A stretch of 10,408 bases of DNA from Bacteroidota bacterium (GTDB lineage: Bacteria > Bacteroidota > Bacteroidia > Chitinophagales > UBA8649): the NCBI GenBank assembly GCA_003447535.1, contig DLYY01000057.1, positions 1 through 10,408 of the forward strand, read 5' to 3'. The notes under the pieces are model-generated. The model made no database searches. It had not been told where the DNA came from and saw nothing but the letters and a program-made list of their open reading frames with translations. Of the stretch, positions 1-5,409 are shown in pieces. A program made the translations under genes and the position numbers. Position 1 is the stretch's first letter. Each line of letters starts with the position of its first letter.

Positions 1-201
1 AAAAAGGCCACACAAGAGGAGCACAAACGGTGCAAAGTATAATGTGAGCATAAACAAGGTCTTAAAGATCATGTTTACATTGGCAAATCTACTTTTTTGA
101 TTGTCCTCGAAATAATCTTTGACACGAGCTTTTAGTGTATCAAAGAATTCACGTTGAATCTTCGGAGAGAATCGAGGTTTTTTCGTTGCAATTAAAGACA
201 T
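1..201 (-). CDS. Membrane fatty acid desaturase (acyl-CoA/acyl-lipid type), N-terminal fragment
   Basis: Only the first 67 codons are in the window; the gene continues beyond the left edge. The start is the ATG at 201. The N-terminus has a short basic leader, then a segment of the type F-F-x-T-L-x-x-R-V-x-x-Y-F (residues 19-31), then the A-N-x-N-M-x-F-K-T stretch (40-48) leading into a hydrophobic first membrane segment (about 49-67). This arrangement is what I recall for the N-terminus of Bacteroidota linoleoyl-CoA / delta-6-like integral membrane desaturases, which insert a double bond into acyl chains with a di-iron centre and act in membrane lipid adaptation. The diagnostic histidine boxes lie outside the window, so the family call rests on the N-terminal pattern alone. 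The gene follows the repeat-protein gene on the same strand by 70 bp and could be co-transcribed with it. Confidence 0.66.
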   Translation of the reverse strand, partial: MSLIATKKPRFSPKIQREFFDTLKARVKDYFEDNQKSRFANVNMIFKTLFMLTLYFAPFVLLLCGLF

Positions 202-238
202 AAACACAATTTACACCTCTTCAACGATTCTTTTTAGC

Positions 239-281
239 ATATCGTTGTCGGATATCTGTCAAGAAATGTGGTTAACGATAT
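239..281. promoter_or_regulatory. 8-bp inverted repeat between the repeat-protein gene and the desaturase gene
   Basis: ATATCGTT (239-246) and AACGATAT (274-281) are perfect reverse complements separated by 27 nt. The right arm covers the stop codon of the repeat-protein gene. It could be an RNA stem at the end of that message or an operator ahead of the desaturase gene. The stem is AT-rich and has no T-run on either side, so it is not a convincing intrinsic terminator. No protein partner can be named. Confidence 0.25.
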
Positions 282-607
282 AAATGACTCTTGTTTGAGC
301 CATTCCATCCTGCTTGGGACTCATAATCAACATAAAAAATGGTCAAATCGGATTGGGATTCGTAATCGACATAATAGATACTGATATCGGCCTGTGATTT
401 ATAGTCCGTCATATACCAGAGGCCATCCTCATCGGCTTGGGATTCATAATCCACCCAATAGACACTTAAATCGGCTTGGGATTCATAGTCCACGACATAC
501 ACGGTAATATCGGCTTGAGATTCATAGTCAACAGCATAAACCGATTGAGCGCTTGTGATTGAGGCAGTCGCAGAAATGAACAGACAGGTTAACAGGTTAT
601 TTTTCAT
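272..607 (-). CDS. Secreted VDYESQAD-repeat small protein (DUF6150-like)
   Basis: The protein has 111 residues. I chose the ATG at 607 because it gives a clean Sec signal peptide (MKNN, hydrophobic 5-18, then TSA-Q at 18-21); a longer frame from 715 would add a leader without signal character and would run deep into the divergent transporter gene. The mature part is almost entirely six copies of a [VT]DY[EK]SQ[AS][DG] motif starting at residues 26, 39, 52, 67, 80 and 93. The linkers are short beta-prone stretches (ITVYV, LSVYW, ISIYY, LTIFY). Spacing is 13 residues, except one 15-residue unit containing EDGLWYM. The C-terminus ends in G-W-N-G-S-N-K-S-H-L. I recognise this as the Bacteroidota repeat family catalogued as DUF6150, often with YANQA in place of YESQA; its function is unknown. 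Export to the periplasm or surface is inferred from the signal peptide. It lies head-to-head with the NRAMP-like gene. Confidence 0.8.
   Translation of the reverse strand: MKNNLLTCLFISATASITSAQSVYAVDYESQADITVYVVDYESQADLSVYWVDYESQADEDGLWYMTDYKSQADISIYYVDYESQSDLTIFYVDYESQAGWNGSNKSHLYR
308..532 (-). repeat. Six-unit in-frame tandem repeat (about 39-bp period) encoding VDYESQAD blocks
   Basis: Codons for residues 26-100 of the secreted repeat protein. On the plus strand the units read as recurring blocks such as cggcttgggattcata, with a 39-bp period and one 45-bp unit between copies 3 and 4. Copies 1-3 are closest at DNA level, copies 4-5 more diverged, which fits old duplication followed by selection on the protein. 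Copy number could vary between strains. Confidence 0.85.
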
Positions 608-627
608 AGTTGTAGTATTTTGAAAGA

Positions 628-1968
628 GTGAAAACGAACCAATTCTTATCAAAACTCGGGCCAGGTATCTTATTTGCGAGTACAGCCATTGGCGTATCGC
701 ATCTTGTGCAGTCAACTCGAGCCGGTGCTGATTACGGACTTACTCTAATTGTAGCTATTCTTTTAGCCAATTTGTTTAAGTTTCCCTTTTTCGACGCAGG
801 ATCCCGATATGCCCGAGTGACGGGTACAACCCTTATTGATGGTTATCGCAGTATGGGCCGATGGGTGTTTTGGCTCTACATCGCCATAACAGTGGCCACG
901 ATGTTTTTTGTAATGTCTGCCATTACTATGGTAACCGCAGGTTTTTTGGGTAACCTATTGCAATTTGTTTTACCTAACTCATCAATAGCGCCTAATCAAA
1001 TTATGATTGGTGTACTATGCGTGCCGATGGTCTTTTTGACTTTTGGAGGGTATGTAGCGCTTGACAAGGTGATCAAAGTGATTGCCTTTGTGCTGTTATC
1101 CACTACGGTTATCTCATTTGTTCTTGTGCTCTTCCACGGCCCTAATACTCAGACAAGTCTGTTTCCAGCTTTTGACCTAAGGGATGAAGGGAAGGTCCTC
1201 TTTTTGATAGGACTTATGGGGTGGATGCCTACGGCCGTCGACATGTCATCATGGAATAGCTTGTGGACTTTGGATAAAATGAAAGCTAGAAAAGAACAAG
1301 GTCTAAGCACACTAAGCTTGAAAGAAGTGATTACGGAGTTTCGCTTTAGCTATTGGATCTCGGCCTTTTTATCCATCTGTTTTGTCGTTTTAGGGGCCTA
1401 CGTAATGTATGGTTCTGGAGTAAAGTTTGCGGACAGTGGAGCGCAGTTCTCCGGACAGGTGGTCCAACTTTATACATCCGTATTAGGCGATTGGACATGG
1501 GTGATCATCGCATTAAGCGGATTTTCCATAATGATGGGAACAACCATAGGCGTAATGGATGGATATGCACGGGCATTTAAAACCTGTCTTCGCATCGTAT
1601 TGTTTGGCTATCATGATGCTTCAGAAATGAATATTTCAGCGGTTGATCTACAGAAAAATCCACTGAATAGTAAAGAGGATAAGCATTCTACACTTCTTTG
1701 GATGTATAGAGGAGTGCTTTATATTTTGTCTTTAGGAGTATTCATCGTAGTCTATCAATTTGGCGATAGCTTTAAGCAGTTGATTGACTTTACGACTGGG
1801 ACATCGTTTTTAGTTGCTCCTGTTGTGGCCTTTATGAATATTATCTTAATTGAGAAACATATTCCCGAACAGAGTCAACCTTCTCGAGCGGTCAAAGTGC
1901 TAAGCTATGCAGGATTCTTCTTTTTGTTAGGATTCGCTATATACTTCGTGAGTATCAAATTCTTGTAA
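628..1968 (+). CDS. NRAMP-family divalent metal transporter homologue with non-canonical metal site
   Basis: The protein has 446 residues with about 11 hydrophobic segments (near 10-27, 38-57, 79-104, 124-143, 148-170, 189-205, 238-262, 283-310, 353-378, 386-410, 424-445). The start is a GTG: an in-frame stop lies at 613-615, no ATG precedes the conserved L-G-P-G (10-13), and the next Met is residue 92. NRAMP proteins are inner-membrane proton-coupled importers of Mn2+/Fe2+. The TM1 region LGPG...RAGADYG (10-37) and the TM6 region GLMGWMP (195-201) align with NRAMP TM1 and TM6. The classical TM1 signature DPGN is GVSH here (22-25), and MPH of TM6 is M200-P201-T202, so the Asp and Asn ligands are missing while the Met is kept. 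I recall this GVSHLVQSTRAG form as a recognisable Bacteroidota branch; its substrate is unknown to me and may not be Mn/Fe. The gene is divergent from the repeat-protein gene. Confidence 0.85.
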   Translation: MKTNQFLSKLGPGILFASTAIGVSHLVQSTRAGADYGLTLIVAILLANLFKFPFFDAGSRYARVTGTTLIDGYRSMGRWVFWLYIAITVATMFFVMSAITMVTAGFLGNLLQFVLPNSSIAPNQIMIGVLCVPMVFLTFGGYVALDKVIKVIAFVLLSTTVISFVLVLFHGPNTQTSLFPAFDLRDEGKVLFLIGLMGWMPTAVDMSSWNSLWTLDKMKARKEQGLSTLSLKEVITEFRFSYWISAFLSICFVVLGAYVMYGSGVKFADSGAQFSGQVVQLYTSVLGDWTWVIIALSGFSIMMGTTIGVMDGYARAFKTCLRIVLFGYHDASEMNISAVDLQKNPLNSKEDKHSTLLWMYRGVLYILSLGVFIVVYQFGDSFKQLIDFTTGTSFLVAPVVAFMNIILIEKHIPEQSQPSRAVKVLSYAGFFFLLGFAIYFVSIKFL

Positions 1969-2006
1969 ATAATAAGCCTGGTTAGAACCATTTAAGATCC
2001 AAGACG

Positions 2007-2519
2007 ATGAAAACGATTGAAGAGCTAAAAGCGTATTATGAGACAGACCTATTACCGACACTAAGAGTACTTGATCGCGCTCGAAAAAAAGTATTGTATA
2101 AGCTTTTTCTTGGAATACTACTATCCGTGGCTACGCCAATAATTGCGTTGTACTTCTTTTTTGGCCCTGTGAGTCTTATGGTCATTTGTTTTCCTGTTTG
2201 GATTGGTGTAGTCATCTATCTTGCTATTTTGATAGGTAACTACAAGAAATCATTTAAAGTGGGTATAATCGAACAAATTATACATGCTATTGATTCAAAT
2301 CTCGCCTATGATGCGTCAAAGGCTGTGAACAGAGCGCATTTTAAACAAAGTGAGCTTTTTAAGACTTCATGGAATGAGTATAGAGGTGATGATTATGTGC
2401 AGGGTACTGTCGGAAAAACATCGTTGGAATTTTCTGAGCTTCACGTTCAAAGTGTCTCCACTGATAGCGAAGGGCGCCGCCGTGCGTCTATGGTGTTTAG
2501 AGGATTGTTTAATCAGTAG
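2007..2519 (+). CDS. DUF3137-like membrane protein, apparently truncated at the C-terminus
   Basis: The frame encodes 170 residues from an ATG 38 nt after the NRAMP-like stop. Residues 1-27 are a charged helix, followed by two membrane segments (about 31-52 and 56-77) and a soluble part. The soluble part carries Y-R-G-D-D-Y-V-x-G-x-V-G-K-T (125-138) and F-S-E-L-H (142-146), then V-F-R-G-L-F (163-168). These match the N-terminal half of DUF3137 proteins as I recall them, where F-[RK]-G-L-F is followed by F-V-A-D-F-N-K and a further 150 or so residues. Here the frame ends at FRGLFNQ and neither other forward frame downstream continues the family pattern, so a deletion is more likely than a single frameshift. 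It may be a pseudogene or a functional short form. The role of DUF3137 proteins is unknown. It is probably co-transcribed with the transporter gene. Confidence 0.65.
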   Translation: MKTIEELKAYYETDLLPTLRVLDRARKKVLYKLFLGILLSVATPIIALYFFFGPVSLMVICFPVWIGVVIYLAILIGNYKKSFKVGIIEQIIHAIDSNLAYDASKAVNRAHFKQSELFKTSWNEYRGDDYVQGTVGKTSLEFSELHVQSVSTDSEGRRRASMVFRGLFNQ

Positions 2520-2617
2520 GTTGCTTGCACATCTATAGTTACAGGATACTAATTAGGTCTTGACTATGTCAAAAGTAATGTAGATCTTCCTCGAAGGGAG
2601 GTGGGATGTGGTGGAAT

Positions 2618-3850
2618 TTAAAACAACACTCGCGCTCTAATCGTATGCTCTATCTCTTTAAGCGCAGTAAGGGTCTCAGCAGAAGCCGATTTAGGTACAT
2701 CAAGGGCAACGTAGCCAATTTTGTTATTTGTCATTAGATATTGTCCTTGAACATTAATACTATGTTCCGATAGTGCAGAGTTAATTGAGGAGAGTACACC
2801 AGGCATATTTCGGTGAATATGCAGGATGCGATGCGTCCCCTCGAGTTGAGGTAGGCTGATTTCAGGAATCGATTGGCTTCCAAAGGATGAACCGGTTCCT
2901 ATATACCGAATTATTTTACTCGCAGCGTCAATACCAATATTGTATTGTGCTTCTTCTGTAGATCCCCCGACGTGCGGTGATAAGATAACTTGTGACATCC
3001 CTTGAAGTGTGCTGGAAAAAGTATCCTTCATACTTTTGGGCTCTTCAGGAAAAACATCTAAGGCGGCTCCTCGAATATGCCCACTTTCCAAATGCTTTTT
3101 GAGCGAATCAATATCAACCACATTTCCGCGACTCATATTGATAAACACACTATGCTCTTTCAGTGAGGACAACACCTTGTCGGTAAAGAAGTATTGGGTT
3201 GTTTCTGTTGCGGGAACATGAAGGCTGACAACATGCGCACCTGACAAACACTCGCTTATGGAGTCACAAGGTTGGGCATTCCCTAAGGGCAACTTGGTCT
3301 CAATATCGTAGTATTTGATATGCATTCCCATAGCTTCCGCTAGCACTGATACCTGAGATCCGATACGTCCATAACCTATGATGGCCATCGTCTTTCCCCG
3401 TAATTCATAGCTGTTGATATGGCTTTTTTGCCAAATTCCTTGATGGGCATTCCAATTTTTTTGAGGAATCTGTCGGTTGAGCATTATGGCAGATCCTATA
3501 ACTAGCTCGGCTACCGATCGTGTATTGGAAAAGGGTGAGTTAAACACGGCAAGCCCTGCTTTATTGGCGCTCTCGAGGTCGACTTGGTTGGTGCCAATAC
3601 AGAAACATGCCATAGCGAGTAGCTGAGGATTGGCCGCAATGACTTCTTTAGTAACTTGAGTCTTACTGCGAATGCCGAGCACTCGGTGTTCGGAGAGGGC
3701 AGCATTCAGTTCTTCGCCTTGGAGGGCGCCTTTTAGCCGGGTAATGGAAGTATATCCCGCCTTTCGAAAGGTTTCGACGGCTGACTCATTAATACCTTCG
3801 AGAAGCAGAATCTTGATTTTATCTTTTGGATAGGAGGTTGAGCTATGCAT
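2618..3850 (-). CDS. serA: D-3-phosphoglycerate dehydrogenase, ACT-domain (E. coli) type
   Basis: This cytoplasmic enzyme oxidises 3-phosphoglycerate to 3-phosphohydroxypyruvate with NAD, the first step of serine synthesis. It has 410 residues, the same length as E. coli SerA, and aligns end to end from K-D-K-I-K at 9-13 to the terminal I-R-A-R. The NAD-binding loop G-Y-G-R-I-G is at 159-164 with acceptor D182 (YYDIE). The catalytic set is R241 (SRGNVVD), E270 (FPEEP) and H293 (SPHVGGS). The substrate-side motif CFCIGTNQVDL is at 82-92 and FSNTRSVAELV at 107-117. A C-terminal ACT domain (about 340-410) carries H346-R-N348 and N366, equivalents of the E. coli serine-feedback residues, so inhibition by L-serine is expected. 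It is the last gene of a three-gene minus-strand operon and its ATG shares one base with the preceding TAA (TAATG), implying translational coupling. serC, a frequent neighbour, is not in this window. Confidence 0.96.
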   Translation of the reverse strand: MHSSTSYPKDKIKILLLEGINESAVETFRKAGYTSITRLKGALQGEELNAALSEHRVLGIRSKTQVTKEVIAANPQLLAMACFCIGTNQVDLESANKAGLAVFNSPFSNTRSVAELVIGSAIMLNRQIPQKNWNAHQGIWQKSHINSYELRGKTMAIIGYGRIGSQVSVLAEAMGMHIKYYDIETKLPLGNAQPCDSISECLSGAHVVSLHVPATETTQYFFTDKVLSSLKEHSVFINMSRGNVVDIDSLKKHLESGHIRGAALDVFPEEPKSMKDTFSSTLQGMSQVILSPHVGGSTEEAQYNIGIDAASKIIRYIGTGSSFGSQSIPEISLPQLEGTHRILHIHRNMPGVLSSINSALSEHSINVQGQYLMTNNKIGYVALDVPKSASAETLTALKEIEHTIRARVLF

Positions 3851-4437
3851 TATTCAAATTCTATAATCATCTTATTGAGTCGCTTTCGGATTCTGCGCAT
3901 TCTTCGATTATGTCGCGCTTTCTTACCGATATTACTCAAGAGTAACGATGCAGGATTAAAAAGGTTGGGTTTCGCTTCTTCCGGTGCCCTATCTAGGACC
4001 ATAAAGCCTGCCATAGAGGAAATCATAGGGTTGTCTACTTCGACGTCCAAAAAGGCACGTTTGAATTCATTGTAATTTCTGGGCCAAGGAACGATTTCTA
4101 CCATATCCAGCTCAACAAAGTCAGGAATCATTCGGACCACAATACGAAAGTCGTCACCATCGGTTGCTTCTGGAGGAACTACAAACTGCTGATTTTTGAA
4201 GCCTAGCATGCCGAATTCTATACTATCACCTACTTGGCACGCTACACTAAAGTCACCTTGGCCATTGGTTATGGCAGCTACATTGTTATTTAGTCCCCTG
4301 ATACTGACACCATAAAGCATTTCGGAAGCGGCTTCATAAGAAACCACTTTACCTGTCAACAATACATCATTTTGTGCAGTTACCCACGTATAATGGACTG
4401 TAAGAATAAGGAATAAGACGATAGAATAGTGCTTCAT
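3850..4437 (-). CDS. Secreted carboxypeptidase-regulatory-like domain protein
   Basis: The protein has 195 residues from the ATG at 4437. A TTG five codons upstream (4452) is possible, but the ATG directly begins a signal peptide (MKHYS, hydrophobic core 6-18, cleavage near VTA-Q at 19-22). Residues 27-105 form a transthyretin-like beta-sandwich of the CarboxypepD_reg-like family: L-T-G-K-V (27-31), Y-G-V-S-I-R-G (42-48), T-N-G-Q-G-D-F (57-63), V-G-D-S-I-E-F (69-75) and G-F-K-N-Q (79-83). Such domains are common in Bacteroidota envelope proteins and are thought to be structural or binding modules. A W-P-R-N-Y-N-E-F-K-R-A-F motif follows at 118-129, and a strongly basic stretch lies at 172-189. 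There is no lipobox and no type IX sorting domain, so it is probably periplasmic. It sits 16 nt after the pseudouridine synthase gene and overlaps serA by 1 nt. The specific function is unknown. Confidence 0.82.
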   Translation of the reverse strand: MKHYSIVLFLILTVHYTWVTAQNDVLLTGKVVSYEAASEMLYGVSIRGLNNNVAAITNGQGDFSVACQVGDSIEFGMLGFKNQQFVVPPEATDGDDFRIVVRMIPDFVELDMVEIVPWPRNYNEFKRAFLDVEVDNPMISSMAGFMVLDRAPEEAKPNLFNPASLLLSNIGKKARHNRRMRRIRKRLNKMIIEFE

Positions 4438-4453
4438 TGCTTTAGAACGCAAT

Positions 4454-5347
4454 TTAGCGCTTGTAATTTTTTGTTTTACCCCTAAGTTTCCAAAGTTTTT
4501 CCACTTCGTGCTTGGCTAGAAATCGCCAGTCTCCCCGTGAAAGATTCTTTTTATTCAAGCCCCCATAATCCAAGCGATCTAATCGCTCTACCTCATACCC
4601 TAAGTGTTCAAACATCCTGCGCACAATTCGATTCCTGCCACTATGCAATTCTACTGAAACTACATATTGCTCACTTTTGGCTTCATAGGCAACAGAATCC
4701 ACCTGAATAGCGCCATCTTCTAAGGTGATTCCATTTTTGATGAGCTCGATATCTTCTTGGTGCAATGGCTTGTTGAGTGTAGCGAGGTAGGACTTCTTTA
4801 CGCCAAATTTGGGATGGCTAAGTCGTTGGGTCAGCTCGCCATCATTGGTAATCAAAAGCACGCCTGTGGTCAATCGGTCTAGTCGTCCCACAGGATATAC
4901 ACGAGGAGTGTAGGGCAGGTTAAGCTTGTGCGGAAAGTTTTTAATAATATCTAATACAGTCCGTCTTCCTCTTTCATCGTCCGTGGTCGTCAGAAAGTCC
5001 TTTGGTTTGTTCATTAGGATATAGACCTTTTGTTCTGGCTGTACAAGTTTTCCACGGACATGCACGTTGTCACCGAATTGTACTTGATGCCCCATGCTTG
5101 TGACCGTCTTGCCATTGACTTTGACAACACCGGCTTGTATTAATTCATCAGCCTTTCGTCTTGAGGCAAGTCCAGCGTGCGCTAAATAACGGTTGAGGCG
5201 AAAATTTGCAGGCTTATTGTCGACGGTGCTTTCATTTTCCTCTCTTTTTTCCTTGTCTATTGATCTCTTGGCGTATCGCTTTCCTGCTCTTTTGGAGGTG
5301 CTATCTTGCGAAGAAGTAGTGCGTCGCGCACGTCGTCGGTTTTCCAT
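4454..5347 (-). CDS. rRNA pseudouridine synthase of the RsuA/RluB/RluF family
   Basis: This family isomerises a specific uridine in rRNA to pseudouridine; RluB acts on 23S U2605, RsuA on 16S U516 and RluF on 23S U2604. The protein has 297 residues. Residues 1-45 are a basic, charged, low-complexity tail, a usual N-terminal extension in Bacteroidota members. The S4 RNA-binding domain starts at R-L-N-R-Y-L-A-H-A-G (50-59) and includes A-S-R-R-K-A-D-E-L-I (61-70). The catalytic domain has L-M-N-K-P (111-115), the active-site motif G-R-L-D-R-L-T-T-G (154-162) with D157 as nucleophile, and the C-terminal E-L-H-S-G-R-N-R-I-V-R-R-M (233-245). Which rRNA position it modifies cannot be read from the sequence; RluB-like is my best guess. 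It is the first gene of the minus-strand operon with the envelope protein and serA, and it is divergent from hisS. Confidence 0.92.
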   Translation of the reverse strand: MENRRRARRTTSSQDSTSKRAGKRYAKRSIDKEKREENESTVDNKPANFRLNRYLAHAGLASRRKADELIQAGVVKVNGKTVTSMGHQVQFGDNVHVRGKLVQPEQKVYILMNKPKDFLTTTDDERGRRTVLDIIKNFPHKLNLPYTPRVYPVGRLDRLTTGVLLITNDGELTQRLSHPKFGVKKSYLATLNKPLHQEDIELIKNGITLEDGAIQVDSVAYEAKSEQYVVSVELHSGRNRIVRRMFEHLGYEVERLDRLDYGGLNKKNLSRGDWRFLAKHEVEKLWKLRGKTKNYKR

Positions 5348-5409
5348 TCTACAAAACTACACTTCCCAAAGGAGCTATCGAAGTGTGAAATATTTGCCAA
5401 TTTCACAAT
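5348..5409. promoter_or_regulatory. Divergent rluB-like/hisS control region with two overlapping inverted repeats
   Basis: This 62-bp gap must hold elements for both directions. Repeat A is ACACTTC (5359-5365) with GAAGTGT (5380-5386), 7 bp and a 14-nt loop. Repeat B is TGTGAAAT (5384-5391) with ATTTCACA (5400-5407), a perfect 8-bp dyad with an 8-nt spacer that ends two bases before the hisS ATG. A and B share TGT (5384-5386), so as RNA stems they could not form together. AATATTTG (5389-5396) is one mismatch from the Bacteroidota -7 box TAnnTTTG, but I see no good -33 TTG upstream. AAAGGAG (5368-5374) lies in the loop of A but too far from hisS to be its ribosome site. Operator or translational-switch roles are inference. 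Confidence 0.45.

Noticed and set aside
308..532. Regularly spaced DNA repeats resembling a CRISPR array
   Set aside because: The period is 39 bp with no unique spacers, the repeats are in frame in a secreted protein, and the differences are largely silent or conservative.
1979..1990. Palindrome TGGTTAGAACCA between the NRAMP-like and DUF3137-like genes
   Set aside because: It is short, has a 2-nt centre and no T-tract; chance is likely.
3009..3221. Plus-strand open frame within serA
   Set aside because: It is the shadow of a fully conserved serA reading frame containing the catalytic Arg region.
5368..5388. AAAGGAG followed after 8 nt by GTG-TGA, looking like a start-stop leader peptide
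   Set aside because: A one-codon frame is too little to support, Bacteroidota rarely use such ribosome sites, and the match can be chance.
5384..5407. TGTGA...TCACA similar to a CRP/FNR-type site
   Set aside because: The half sites are separated by 14 nt rather than the 6 nt of a CRP site, so only a generic dyad can be claimed.
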